Positions 49,752 to 58,985 are shown, numbered from the stretch's first letter. The stretch is DNA of 64,000 nt from Natrinema mahii (GCA_000690595.2 JHUT02000010.1:49391-113390); one strand, 5' to 3'. Notes: generated by a model not told the origin, from the sequence alone. Made by a program: numbers and translations.

Positions 49752-50408
49752 ATGACGACGGTACTGTTCGACATGGACGGGATCGTTCTCGAGGGGCCGC
49801 GCACCGACCCGCAGGTGTACGCCGACGCCGCCGACGCGGCACTTTCCGACCTCGAGGTCGATCCGTCGCCGACACGACGGCGGGACTTCAGGCGACACGA
49901 CGCCGACCGAATCAGAGCGCACTGCGAGGCGTTGGGGGTCGACGCCGATCGCTTCTGGAAGCTGAAAGAGCGCTACGCCTCGCAGGGCACCCACGACCGG
50001 CTCCGTGCGGGCGAGCGGGAGATCTACGACGACGTCGCGACGATCCGCGACCTCGCCGACCGGACGACGGTGGGGCTCGTGACCAACAACCGCCACGAAA
50101 CCGCCGAATTCGTCGCCGACTACGTCGGGATCGACTTCGACGTCGTCCGGGGGCGAGATCCCACCTTCGAGGGCTACGACCGACGCAAACCCGAGCCCGA
50201 CTACATCGAGGACGCGCTGGCCGACCTCGGCGTCGCCGAGGGCGTCTACGTCGGCGACTCCCGAAAAGACGTCACCGCGGGACGGGCGGCCGGCCTCGAG
50301 ACGGTCTACGTGCGACGCGATCACAACCGCGATCGCGAACGACCGCCGAACGCGACCGTCGAACTCGAGGGACTGGCGGCGCTCCCGGCGGCGCTCGAAT
50401 CGCTGTAA
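49752..50408 (+). CDS. HAD phosphatase, phosphoglycolate phosphatase-like
   Basis: A 218-residue HAD hydrolase with a small helical cap. VLFDMDGIVLEGP carries the two catalytic aspartates (residues 7 and 9), GLVTNN is motif II (about 113), the motif III lysine is in YDRRKPEPDYIEDAL (about 155), and VYVGDSRKDVTAGRAAGL is motif IV. A housekeeping phosphatase for 2-phosphoglycolate or a similar metabolite is likely, but the substrate is inferred. It starts about 12 nt after CACCCCTAGC and is probably monocistronic. Confidence 0.88.
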   Translation: MTTVLFDMDGIVLEGPRTDPQVYADAADAALSDLEVDPSPTRRRDFRRHDADRIRAHCEALGVDADRFWKLKERYASQGTHDRLRAGEREIYDDVATIRDLADRTTVGLVTNNRHETAEFVADYVGIDFDVVRGRDPTFEGYDRRKPEPDYIEDALADLGVAEGVYVGDSRKDVTAGRAAGLETVYVRRDHNRDRERPPNATVELEGLAALPAALESL

Positions 50409-50593
50409 CGGCAGTTGGGGGTGCGGGTTCCGTATTCGGAATTGCGTGTGAGAATCACGGCCAGTACAACCGACTGCCGTCTCACGTCGCAGCCCATCTT
50501 ATCGGATCCCGCTGGGAATGAATACAGGGTGCGAGTTCAGTCGAACGCGTGATCACCACTTACTGACGGGTTCTACGACTGTTCATTAGAAAT

Positions 50594-50605
50594 CATAAAA
50601 ATAAC
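50594..50605 (+). promoter_or_regulatory. TATA-like box of cupin gene
   Basis: CATAAAAATAAC sits 27-38 nt upstream of the ATG at 50632 within a locally AT-rich stretch. Confidence 0.45.
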
Positions 50606-50631
50606 AAGTTCGTGTCGGTCGTAGTTCATTT

Positions 50632-51177
50632 ATGGGTCAGAGAGACGACTCGGAGCTGACACCGGAAGACCTTGCTCACAAGCACCTCCCCGAGCAAACG
50701 ATGTACAAGGTACAGACGCCGGAGGCCCACGGCGCGGATTCCGAGGGCGTACGGCACTCGCCACTGATCATCAGGACGAACGAGTTCCGACTGCTCTACT
50801 TCGAGCTCGAGCCGTCCGGACGGATCGACTGGCACACGCACGTTCCCGGACTCGACGAAGTAAACCTCTGTCTCGAGGGGCGAGCCAGATACACACTCGA
50901 ACGAGAGGATGGGAGCCATCAAACCATCGAGATCGGCCCGATGGAGTTCGTCTACGTCCCCGGAGGCGCCCGACACAAAATCGAAGCGATTGGCGAGCAG
51001 CCCCACCGGTCGCTGTCGGCCGCCAAATTCGGTACTACCGCCAGGCTAGAGGACCTCGAAGACGTGCCAGAAACCGAGGAGACAGACGCCGACGGTCCCG
51101 AGTGGCAGGACGCGCTCTTCGTCGACCGCAAACGTGACGAAGTGGTCGCCAAAGACGACACCCTCGTCTCGAAATAG
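50632..51177 (+). CDS. Cupin domain protein
   Basis: A 181-residue protein with a single cupin barrel (residues about 45-125). Motif 1 is GRIDWHTHVPGLDEVNLCLEG (cited in part), with two metal-binding histidines and the glutamate. Motif 2 is GPMEFVYVPGGARHKI with the third histidine. Flanking regions are acidic. It could be a metal-dependent dioxygenase or a sugar/organic acid binding protein; nothing next to it identifies a pathway. Base composition of its upstream 220 bp is AT-richer than average. Confidence 0.85.
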   Translation: MGQRDDSELTPEDLAHKHLPEQTMYKVQTPEAHGADSEGVRHSPLIIRTNEFRLLYFELEPSGRIDWHTHVPGLDEVNLCLEGRARYTLEREDGSHQTIEIGPMEFVYVPGGARHKIEAIGEQPHRSLSAAKFGTTARLEDLEDVPETEETDADGPEWQDALFVDRKRDEVVAKDDTLVSK

Positions 51178-51360
51178 CTGCCGACAGTACTCGGTTGGTA
51201 ACCGATCGCCTCGACCGGACGTCCCGTCTTGGATTCGTATCGATTTCCGCTACTAACGCGCTGTCTGCAACACGCCTCATGAACAACAGCGCCGCCCGAG
51301 TCGGTTTCAGGGATAGTTCCGAATGACAAATCCTCGTGACTCGCGACTGGGAAAACCGTA

Positions 51361-51990
51361 TTACTCGGCGGCGTCGCCCTGATACGACAGATAGCCGTCG
51401 GCGTTCCGGGCCAGCGTCCGCGCCCGGTCGCCGAAGGAGTCGGCGTGGCGAACGACCAGCACCAGCACCGTCTCGGGGCGTTCGACCGCGTAGCCGTCCG
51501 TCCGCGAGAGTAGGCCCGCCTCCTCGAGTTCGCCGGCGTACTTGCTGACCGTGGGCGCAGAGACCTCGAGCGCGTCCGCGAGGTCGGCGGCCGTCGCCGA
51601 CGGGGTCAAGAGGAGTTCGATCAGCATACCACGCGGCGTCTCCCGGCGGAGGTAGCCCAGCGCCCGCTTCTCGAACTCGTCGAACCGGCCGGCGGTGACG
51701 TAGCGCTTGTAGTCGCCGTCACGGTAGCGTTCGATCGCGCCGGCGTCCTCGAGCCGGCGGAGGTGGTGTTGGGTCTCGCCGGTCCCCAGCTGGAGGTCGT
51801 CGCGGATCTTCGAGAAGTGGGCACCGGGCGTCGTCGAGAGATAGCCCGCGATCGCGTCGCGCGCGTCGCTTTCGCCGGTCTCGGCCGCCGCTGTACCGGC
51901 GCGACCGACGAGCGGGGAGGCGGCACCGAGGGCGGCGAATCGGCGCAGGGTCGCTCGTTTCTCGTCGTCGACCCCGTCGGGCTTCGTCAT
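51361..51990 (-). CDS. Winged-helix regulator with Tat-like hydrophobic leader
   Basis: A 209-residue protein. Residues about 10-35 read TLRRFAALGAASPLVGRAGT, a twin-arginine-like leader followed by a modest hydrophobic stretch. Two winged-helix domains follow: HFSKIRDDLQLGTGETQHHLRRLED (about 58-82, cited in part) and TAADLADALEVSAPTVSKYAGEL (about 130-152). Tandem ArsR/MarR-like helices are usual for regulators, but an export or membrane-anchor signal is not. Either it is membrane-bound or the leader is a false resemblance. Target unknown. Monocistronic by spacing. Confidence 0.75.
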   Translation of the reverse strand: MTKPDGVDDEKRATLRRFAALGAASPLVGRAGTAAAETGESDARDAIAGYLSTTPGAHFSKIRDDLQLGTGETQHHLRRLEDAGAIERYRDGDYKRYVTAGRFDEFEKRALGYLRRETPRGMLIELLLTPSATAADLADALEVSAPTVSKYAGELEEAGLLSRTDGYAVERPETVLVLVVRHADSFGDRARTLARNADGYLSYQGDAAE

Positions 51991-52106
51991 GTCTATCTAC
52001 GGTCCCCAACGGCTCGGCCCGTAAAACAGGTTTCGCTCTCCTGTGTTCCGATAGCAATCGGTTACCGAACGGCTGCGTCGGCGAAAAAGCGGGCGACGCG
52101 GGCCGA

Positions 52107-53291
52107 TCAGTCGCTGGCGGAGGGGTCGTCGCCGGCGTCGTCGCTCGGCACGCCGGTCCCGCCGTCGGTCTGGCCCTGGAAGTCCTGATCCATCTGTTCG
52201 ATGACTTCGTCGGGATCCGAGATATCCGCCGTGTCCTGCCCTTCCTTGATCGCCTGGGCCTCCTGTTCCATCGCCTCGACGTCCATCTCGGCCTCCTGGT
52301 CGATTTCGCCGATGATCTCGGCGATATCGTCCAGCCCGATCAGTTCGCGCGTCTCGTCGTCGAACTCGCGGCTCTCGAGTTCCTGGCCGTCCGCCTCGAC
52401 GTCGCTGCCCGAGAGGTGCTTGCCGTAGCGCCCGACCAGCGAGGTGAGTTCCTGGGGCATGACGAACGTCGTCGACTCGCCCTGCCCGATCTCGCCGAGC
52501 GTCTCCATTCCTTTGTCGATGATGGCGCGCTCGCCCATCGATTCGGCCGAGCGGGCTCGCAGCACGGTCGAAATGGAGTCACCCTGTGCCTCGAGGATCT
52601 GGCTCTGCTTTTCACCCTGGGCGCGGATGATCTCGCTCTGTTTGTCACCTTCGGCCTTCTCGACGGCACTGCGGCGTTCACCCTGTGCCTCGAGGATCAT
52701 GGCGCGGCGTTTCCGCTCGGCGGAGGTCTGTTGCTCCATCGCGCGCTGGACGTCCTTCGAGGGGTTGACCTCGCGGACCTCGACCGACTCGACGCGAATG
52801 CCCCACTCGTCGGTGGGTTCGTCGAGTTCCTCGCGGATGCGGGCGTTGATCTCCTGGCGCTTGTTCAGCGTGTCGTCGAGTTCCATGTCGCCCAGCACGG
52901 CACGCAGGGTCGTCTGGGCGAGGTTCGAGACGGCTCGTTTGTAGTCGTCGACCTGCAGGAACGCTTTCTTGGCGTCCATCACCTTAATGTAGACGACGGC
53001 GTCGGCGGTCACGGGCGAGTTGTCTCGCGTGATCGCTTCCTGCCGGGGCACGTCCAGCGTCTGGGTTCGCATGTCGAACGCGTACGTGTTCGAGACGAAC
53101 GGCGGGACGAAGTTGATCCCCGGCTCGAGCAGTTTCCGGTACTCACCGAAGACGGTTAGCGCGCGTTTCTCGTACGCGTCGACGATCTCGACCGCGCTCA
53201 GCAGCGCGGCGATCACGAGGACGAGCAGGAGGGCACCGACGAGTAGCAGGGCACCACCGAGGGCCTGCATCGGCATGAGTTGGACCACCAT
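52107..53291 (-). CDS. SPFH/Band 7 (stomatin-like) membrane protein
   Basis: A 394-residue protein with an N-terminal membrane segment (about 10-32) and an SPFH domain (KRALTVFGEYRKLLEPGINF to about residue 200, including MRTQTLDVPRQEAITRDNSPVTADAVV in outline). A long coiled coil with ERRSAVEKAEGDKQSEIIRAQ-like repeats follows, then an acidic C-terminus. Stomatin-like proteins form membrane-associated cages and work with NfeD partners; here NfeD is encoded directly upstream, 71 nt away, on the same strand. Role in membrane microdomains or quality control is inferred. Confidence 0.92.
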   Translation of the reverse strand: MVVQLMPMQALGGALLLVGALLLVLVIAALLSAVEIVDAYEKRALTVFGEYRKLLEPGINFVPPFVSNTYAFDMRTQTLDVPRQEAITRDNSPVTADAVVYIKVMDAKKAFLQVDDYKRAVSNLAQTTLRAVLGDMELDDTLNKRQEINARIREELDEPTDEWGIRVESVEVREVNPSKDVQRAMEQQTSAERKRRAMILEAQGERRSAVEKAEGDKQSEIIRAQGEKQSQILEAQGDSISTVLRARSAESMGERAIIDKGMETLGEIGQGESTTFVMPQELTSLVGRYGKHLSGSDVEADGQELESREFDDETRELIGLDDIAEIIGEIDQEAEMDVEAMEQEAQAIKEGQDTADISDPDEVIEQMDQDFQGQTDGGTGVPSDDAGDDPSASD

Positions 53292-53362
53292 ATCTTCGCT
53301 TTACGGCGGTGGGGAGAAAAGCGTTCCCTTGTTTCGTCGACACTTCCGGCCTCGAGCGCGGG

Positions 53363-54007
53363 TCACCGCTCGGTCTCGGTCTCCGTTTCGGGGTCGGCGT
53401 CAGTGGGGTCGGTCGCGGCGTCGCCGTCGGCCGAGTTGCCGTCGGTCTCCGTGTCGGCCGTCGGGCCGGCATCGGCCTCGGCGGCCGCCTCGGTCTCGGC
53501 CTGGTCGCGTGCGAGCGCGCGATCGATCTCATCCTCGCCGATCGCGTCGAGGGACTCGACGGTCAGGACGTTCCCGCCGCCGGGATCGATGACGATGACC
53601 TCCGACCCCTCCTCGATCTGCCCGTCGGTGGTCCGAGCGCTGTAGTAGGGTGCGAAGCCGCCCGCCTCGAGTTTGACCTCGCCGCTGCGGGTCGTGACCG
53701 TCTCGGTGACGTAGCCCGTCGTGCCGGCCAGCGAGTCCGAGTCCGTCGTCCTGCCGGTGCCTTTCCCGCCGTAGAAGTCGAACTCGCGGTAGACGTAGGC
53801 GGCCGCGGCACCGATGAGCAGCGTCAACACGGCCAGCACGAAGACGTTCGCGAAGGGCGCGAACAACACCCCGAGTAGCCCCGCACCGACGAGCGCGATG
53901 CCGATGACGATGAGGTGTGCGCCGGGCGAGACCGCCTCGAGGACCATCAACACGAGTCCCGCGACTAGGAGCAAAAACGGCACGTTCCCTGCGAGGGATT
54001 CCACCAT
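53363..54007 (-). CDS. NfeD-family membrane protein
   Basis: A 214-residue protein of the short NfeD class. Four hydrophobic segments lie in residues about 8-80 (including the glycine-rich GAHLIVIGIALVGAGLLGVL). An OB-fold domain follows (GTTGYVTETVTTRSGEVKLEAGG, cited in outline; about 93-150), and a long acidic Glu/Thr/Asp tail ends the protein. Short NfeD proteins partner with SPFH proteins, matching the next gene. Absence of a protease domain is normal for this class. Confidence 0.9.
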   Translation of the reverse strand: MVESLAGNVPFLLLVAGLVLMVLEAVSPGAHLIVIGIALVGAGLLGVLFAPFANVFVLAVLTLLIGAAAAYVYREFDFYGGKGTGRTTDSDSLAGTTGYVTETVTTRSGEVKLEAGGFAPYYSARTTDGQIEEGSEVIVIDPGGGNVLTVESLDAIGEDEIDRALARDQAETEAAAEADAGPTADTETDGNSADGDAATDPTDADPETETETER

Positions 54008-54103
54008 GTGCGGGGCTAAGGTCTCGCCCCGATTAAATGTTTACCGCAGTCTTCGAGTGATTTTATCGCTCGATCCCCTGACTCTCACGCTATCGGTAGC
54101 CCG

Positions 54104-54481
54104 TCAGCCGAGCGGGATCATCACGAGGCGAACGAGGACCAGCACCATCGAGATCGCGCCCAGGAGGACGAACAGCGCGCTCTCTACGTCCGGATCGCCG
54201 GGTTCGATAGGCGTCGAATTCGACTCCGGAGTGTACTCGTCGGCCGCGTCGGCCCCGTCCTCGTCGGCCGCGTCGCTCGAGTCCGAGAGGTCGAGCGGGA
54301 TGCGGTCGTCATCGTCGGTGCGCTCGTCCCGAACGGAATCGCCGCTCCGGTCGGCGACGCCCCAGCCTCCGCCCGAGTCGGGCCGGTTCGCGTCGGCCCC
54401 GACGTTGGCGTCGGACTCCGTGACCGACCGCTCGGTCCGGTCGTCGGTGTCGTCTCGCGTCCCGGACGATTCGTCTGCCAT
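54104..54481 (-). CDS. DUF7312-like acidic protein with C-terminal membrane helix
   Basis: A 125-residue protein. The first 100 residues are Asp/Glu/Ser/Arg-rich and probably disordered, and the last about 22 form one hydrophobic helix (ALFVLLGAISMVLVLVRLVM). This tail-anchored layout is common in haloarchaeal proteins of unknown function (DUF7312-like). It is the first gene of the run that continues with nfeD and the SPFH gene. The ATG at 54481 is chosen because the extension to 54580 is Arg-rich. Confidence 0.75.
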   Translation of the reverse strand: MADESSGTRDDTDDRTERSVTESDANVGADANRPDSGGGWGVADRSGDSVRDERTDDDDRIPLDLSDSSDAADEDGADAADEYTPESNSTPIEPGDPDVESALFVLLGAISMVLVLVRLVMIPLG

Positions 54482-54591
54482 GGCTGATCGTAACGGATCC
54501 GCCGTCAAAAACCCGCGGTCCGAGCGCGAGGGCAGACGGTCGGGTGGCCGTCGTCTCCGGTCGGACCGGGAGATCGGCACATCAGTCCGTC

Positions 54592-56349
54592 TCAGGGGCG
54601 CTGGGGACGGTCCCCGATGTCGCCGCCGTAGACGACGCCGCGCTCGGCGTCGACGGTGACCGTCTCGCCACCCGACAGCGCCCCGACGTCCGCGTCGCTG
54701 ATCATCGGTACGCCCAGTTCGCGCGCGATCATCGCCGGGTAGCCGGTCATCCCGCGCTGGGCGTTGACGATCCCGCCGATCCGATCCGTCTCGCTCGAGA
54801 ACTCCGCGTCGAAATCGGCCGGCAGCGAGAGGATCGCGCCCTCGGGGACCTCCGAGAGATCGCCGTCAGTAACGTCGACGACCGGCCCGGTCACCCGGCC
54901 CTCGACGACCACCTGGCCGGTCGTCAGCGCGTCGGCCGCGACGTGGACCTTCAGCATGTTCGTCGTGTTCGCCCCCTCGAGTTCGGTCATCATGCCACAG
55001 AGGACGACGACGGTGTCCCCGCTCTCGGCGACGCCGGCGTTTAGGGCCGCCTGAACGGCCTTCTCGACGACCGCGCCGGCCCCCTGTCCCGAGACGTTGG
55101 CGTACAGCGGCGTCACGCCCCAGGTCAACGCGAGCTGGCGGCGCACCGCCTGACTCGGCGTCGAGGCGACGACGGGCACGCCGGGGCGGTACTTCGCCGT
55201 CTTCAGGGCGGTGTAACCGGACTCGGTCGCGGCGACGACCGCGTCCGCGTCGATGTCCCGGGCCAGAAAGCGGGCCGAGCGAGCGAGCGCGTCCGTCCGC
55301 GCCTCGCCGGCGGCCGGGACCCGTTGCTCGAGCAGTTCGGCGTGTTCCGCGGAGCCCTCGACTTCGCGGACGATGCTGTCCATCGCGTCGACGACGGCGA
55401 CGGGGTGATCGCCGATCGCGGTCTCGGCCGACAGCATGACCGCGTCGGTGCCGTCGAGGACGGCGTTGGCGACGTCGGAGGCCTCCGCGCGGGTGGGCCG
55501 ACGCGCCGTCACCATCGAGTCGAGCATCTCCGTCGCCGTGATGACCGGCCGGCCCGCCTCGCGGCACGTCCGGATGATCCGTTTCTGGATCATCGGGACG
55601 TCCTCCATCGGACACTCGACGCCGAGGTCGCCGCGGGCGACCATCACGCCGTAGGCGGCGTCGATGATCTCGTCCAGATTGTCGACCGCGCCCGCTCGCT
55701 CGATCTTCGCGATGACCGGAATATCGGCCCCCGCCGCCTCGAGTACCTCGTCGACCTCGTAAACGTCGTCGGCGTCCCGGACGAAACTCGCGGCGACGAA
55801 GTCGACCTCCTTTTCGGCGGCCAGCTCGAGGTCCCGCCGGTCGGAGTCGGTGACGACGTCGAGATCGAGTTCGACGCCGGGGACGTTGACCCCCTTGCGG
55901 CCGCCGAGATCGCCGCCGGTGTCGACGCGGGCTCGGATTCCCTCGCCCTCGTTTTCGAGAACGGTCGTCTCGATCAGCCCGTCGTCGAGCAGGATCCGGT
56001 CGCCGGGTGTAACGGCGTCGATCGACAGCGAGAGCCCGACGGTCTCCGGGGTCGCCGTCTCGCCCTCGACGAAGCGGATCTCCGAGCCCGTCTCGAGGGT
56101 CACCGTCTCGCCCTCGGGGAGGGGCGCGGTCCGGATCTCGGGCCCCTGCATGTCGAGCATGACCGCGACGGGCTCGGTGCGCTCCTCGTCGACCGCGCGG
56201 ACCCGGTCGATCAACGCGGCGCGGTCCTCGCGACTCCCGTGGCTCGCGTTCAGCCGTGCGACCGACATCCCCGCCTCGGCCAACGCCCGGATCGTGTCCC
56301 GGTCGTTCGACGCCGGTCCCAGCGTACAGACGATCTTCGCGTTTCTCAT
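54592..56349 (-). CDS. pyk: Pyruvate kinase with C-terminal PEP-utilising-like domain
   Basis: A 585-residue glycolytic enzyme making pyruvate and ATP from phosphoenolpyruvate. It starts MRNAKIVCTLGPAS. GVECPMEDVPMIQKRII and VITATEMLDSM mark the barrel, with the catalytic lysine in VIAKIERAGAVDN. VLDGTDAVMLSAETAIG precedes the C domain. Residues about 475-585 form an extra mobile-domain-like unit (VVEGRVTGPVVDV, then GMTGYPAMIARELGVPMIS). The phosphohistidine of true PEP synthases (TSHAA) is replaced (TGYPA), so the extra domain is structural or regulatory. The start is the ATG at 56349. Confidence 0.94.
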   Translation of the reverse strand: MRNAKIVCTLGPASNDRDTIRALAEAGMSVARLNASHGSREDRAALIDRVRAVDEERTEPVAVMLDMQGPEIRTAPLPEGETVTLETGSEIRFVEGETATPETVGLSLSIDAVTPGDRILLDDGLIETTVLENEGEGIRARVDTGGDLGGRKGVNVPGVELDLDVVTDSDRRDLELAAEKEVDFVAASFVRDADDVYEVDEVLEAAGADIPVIAKIERAGAVDNLDEIIDAAYGVMVARGDLGVECPMEDVPMIQKRIIRTCREAGRPVITATEMLDSMVTARRPTRAEASDVANAVLDGTDAVMLSAETAIGDHPVAVVDAMDSIVREVEGSAEHAELLEQRVPAAGEARTDALARSARFLARDIDADAVVAATESGYTALKTAKYRPGVPVVASTPSQAVRRQLALTWGVTPLYANVSGQGAGAVVEKAVQAALNAGVAESGDTVVVLCGMMTELEGANTTNMLKVHVAADALTTGQVVVEGRVTGPVVDVTDGDLSEVPEGAILSLPADFDAEFSSETDRIGGIVNAQRGMTGYPAMIARELGVPMISDADVGALSGGETVTVDAERGVVYGGDIGDRPQRP

Positions 56350-56470
56350 GTCAGGGGCTAGCGCCAGGTAACCTAAAAGCCGGTCGCTTACTCGCTCTCG
56401 AGTACCCGTTTCGTCGAGGCGCCGTCGCCCGCCACGCCACCCCCTCGAGTTGCGGGCCCGGATCGGGCCG

Positions 56471-56641
56471 TTACCAGAGGCCGGCGAGGTTGCCAAGCGC
56501 CATGAGCGCAAACAGCGAGAGGGCGATCACGACGAGCGCCCGAACTTCCGCCGATCCGCAAGCGGTGGGAAGCCCCGCGAGCCAGTTCGACCGCGCGTCT
56601 CGACCGACAGTCCCTCGAACGCGCCCGTCACTCTGTGACAT
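56471..56641 (-). CDS. Tiny single-helix membrane protein
   Basis: A 56-residue frame with a polar Arg-rich start and a C-terminal hydrophobic helix (VRALVVIALSLFALMALG). Similar tail-anchored microproteins are common in haloarchaea, but I cannot name this one. Its ATG at 56641 is followed by MSQSDGRVRG. It lies between metG and pyk on the same strand. Real expression is uncertain. Confidence 0.5.
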   Translation of the reverse strand: MSQSDGRVRGTVGRDARSNWLAGLPTACGSAEVRALVVIALSLFALMALGNLAGLW

Positions 56642-56764
56642 ATGCGAACGTATTGCATCTACCCACATAGCTGTATTTGAGGCGGGTTGACAGATACTAC
56701 CGAGACGGGGGCGTCGAACGGTCACCGCGCGACCGCTCGGATCGGCCCCGCTCGAGCGAGCCGT

Positions 56765-58909
56765 CTACTTGATCTTCTCGCCGACCGCGGCGTCGCCGTG
56801 GGTCGTCAGCAGGTCGGCTTCCTCGCCCGCGGCGAGGATCATTCCGTTGGACTCGACGCCGAACAGTTCGGCTTTCTCCATGTTCGCCAGCAGGACGCAT
56901 TTCTCGCCCGGCAGCTCGTCGAGATCGTGCAGTTGCTTGATCCCCGCGACGACCTGTCGCGTCTCGAAGCCGATGTCGACCTCGAGGCGCGCGAGGTCGT
57001 CCGCGCCCTCGATTCCCTCGGCGGATTCGATCCGGCCGACCCGGACGTCCAGTTCCTGAAAGTCCTCGAACCCGATCCGCTCGTCGGCCAGCGGCTCGAG
57101 GTCCGCGGTGTCACTCATACCGTCGGCTTCCTCGTCGGTGCTTTCGTCGCTTTCGGTTTCCGCGTCGTCGTCCGCCTCGTCAGCGGCGGCCGCGACGCGT
57201 TCCTCGAGCTTTTCGGTCAGTTCGTCGACGCGGTCGTCCTCGATCTTCTCGAAGAGTTCGCCGGGTTCGTCGAAGCTCCGGGGCGGGGCCGCGAGCGCGT
57301 CCTCGAGACGGGCGTCGGCGATATCGCCGTCCTCGCCGATCTGTGCCCAGAGGGCCTGGGCCTTGTCGGGAGTGATCGGCTCGAGCAGGACGGCGACGGC
57401 CTTGGCGATCTGGACGCAGTCGCGGATGACCTGCGTCGCCTCCTCGCTCTCGGCGTCGAGCTTCCAGGGCTCGTTGCGCTGGATGTACTCGTTGCCGAAC
57501 TGCGCGAGTTCGGTCGCCGCTCCGCCGACCCCGCGCATGGAGTAGTCGTTGACGTTTGCGCGCACGTCGCCGATCGCGTCCTGGATACGCTCGCGGACTT
57601 CCTCGGAGACGTCCGCGTCCGGCGTCCCCTCGTAGTTGCGGTAGGCAAAGAGCAGCGAGCGGTACCAGAAGTTGCCGATGGTGCCGACGAGTTCGCCGTT
57701 GACCGTCTCCTGGAAGGCATCCCAGGAGAAGTCCACGTCCTGCTGGAGCCCGCCGGTCGTCGTCAGATAGTACCGCAGCAGATCGGGGTGGAACCCTTCC
57801 TCGAGGTACTCCTTGGCCCAGATCGCCCGGTTGCGACTCGTCGAGAGGCCCTTGCCGTTGATCGTGATGAAGCCGGTCGCGGCGATCCCGCGGGGCTTGT
57901 TGTAACCCGCGCCCTCGAGCATGGCCGGCCAGAAGATCGCGTGGTGCTGGATGATGTCCCGGCCGATGACGTGCATGATCTCTCCGTCGCCCTTCCAAAC
58001 CTGCTCCCAGTCGAACGCGTCTTTGCCGACGCGCTCGGAGTACTGCTTCGAACTCGAGATGTACTCGATCGGCGCGTCGACCCAGACGTAGAGGACGAGG
58101 TCGTCGCCGTCGTCGGCGGCTTCGCCGCCTCCGCTTCGTTGCTCCTCCGGAGCAACGCTATCCTCGCCGGGGTAGTCGATCCCCCAGTCCATATCCCGCG
58201 TGATACACCAGTCCTGCAGGCCGTCTTCGATCCACTGCCGGGGCTGGTTGCGCGCGTTCGAGGTTCCCTCGAGGCCGTCCAAGAAGTCGGTGAGGAAGTC
58301 CGCGAATTCGGAGACCTCGAAGAACTTGTGGGTGCGCTCGCGGTACTCCGCGGGGTTGCCCGTGATCGTACTGGTCGGGTCTTCGACCTCGCCGGGCTCT
58401 AAGTGGCGCTGACAGCCCTCGTCGCACTCGTCGCCGCGGGCCTTCGCGCCGCAGTAGGGGCAGGTCCCCTCGACGTAACGGTCGGGAAGGTACTGGTCGG
58501 CCTCGGGATCGTAGGCGACCTGAATTTCTTTTTCGTAGATGTAGCCCTCGTCGTCCAGCGTCCGGACGATCTCCTGGGTCGTCTCGACGTTGGTCTCGTC
58601 GTGGGTGTGCCCGTAGTTGTCGAAGTCGACGTTGAACTGCGGGAACGTCTCCTTGTACTGCTCGTGCCAGTCCAGGGCGAAGTCCTCGGGGTCGACGCCC
58701 TGTTGCTCGGCGTTGACCGCGACCGGCGTGCCGTGCATGTCCGACCCGCAGACGTAGGCCGTCTCCTGTCCCAGCGTCTCGAGCGCGCGTGAGAAAGCGT
58801 CTGCCCCGATATACCCCCGCAGGTGACCGATGTGGAGGTCCCCGTTCGCGTAGGGGAGCCCACAGGTCACGACGGCGGGTTCGTCCGTCGGAAAGTCCTC
58901 GTGGCTCAT
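56765..58909 (-). CDS. metG: Methionyl-tRNA synthetase
   Basis: A 714-residue class I synthetase. The HIGH motif is in GDLHIGHLRGY (about residue 23). The zinc knuckle has CPYCGAKARGDECDEGC (about 145), YVWVDAPIEYISS lies in the active site, and the KMSKS loop is the haloarchaeal GKGLSTSRN. After an acidic linker, the last 110 residues form a tRNA-binding OB domain (FQELDVRVGRIESAEG to the end). Residues about 250-270 are an acidic/Gly-rich insert encoded by two DNA hairpins, similar in type to those in pabB and trpA. The ATG at 58909 precedes the conserved core. Confidence 0.95.
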   Translation of the reverse strand: MSHEDFPTDEPAVVTCGLPYANGDLHIGHLRGYIGADAFSRALETLGQETAYVCGSDMHGTPVAVNAEQQGVDPEDFALDWHEQYKETFPQFNVDFDNYGHTHDETNVETTQEIVRTLDDEGYIYEKEIQVAYDPEADQYLPDRYVEGTCPYCGAKARGDECDEGCQRHLEPGEVEDPTSTITGNPAEYRERTHKFFEVSEFADFLTDFLDGLEGTSNARNQPRQWIEDGLQDWCITRDMDWGIDYPGEDSVAPEEQRSGGGEAADDGDDLVLYVWVDAPIEYISSSKQYSERVGKDAFDWEQVWKGDGEIMHVIGRDIIQHHAIFWPAMLEGAGYNKPRGIAATGFITINGKGLSTSRNRAIWAKEYLEEGFHPDLLRYYLTTTGGLQQDVDFSWDAFQETVNGELVGTIGNFWYRSLLFAYRNYEGTPDADVSEEVRERIQDAIGDVRANVNDYSMRGVGGAATELAQFGNEYIQRNEPWKLDAESEEATQVIRDCVQIAKAVAVLLEPITPDKAQALWAQIGEDGDIADARLEDALAAPPRSFDEPGELFEKIEDDRVDELTEKLEERVAAAADEADDDAETESDESTDEEADGMSDTADLEPLADERIGFEDFQELDVRVGRIESAEGIEGADDLARLEVDIGFETRQVVAGIKQLHDLDELPGEKCVLLANMEKAELFGVESNGMILAAGEEADLLTTHGDAAVGEKIK
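58110..58160 (-). repeat. In-frame double hairpin inside metG
   Basis: GGCGGC-TTC-GCCGCC at 58115-58129 and GTTGCTC-CTCCG-GAGCAAC at 58138-58156, separated by 8 nt, are read in frame on the minus strand as a Gly/Glu/Ala-rich insertion. It lies between DWGIDYPGED and LVLYVWVDAP, which are normally close in MetRS. Same concept as the pabB and trpA elements but not the same sequence. Confidence 0.6.
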
Positions 58910-58985
58910 GGTCGTCACGTCGCGCTCGCGGGCGTAAAACCCGCCGGTTTCGATCGGCGTGGCCGACCGCAGGACGCGCCGGCGA

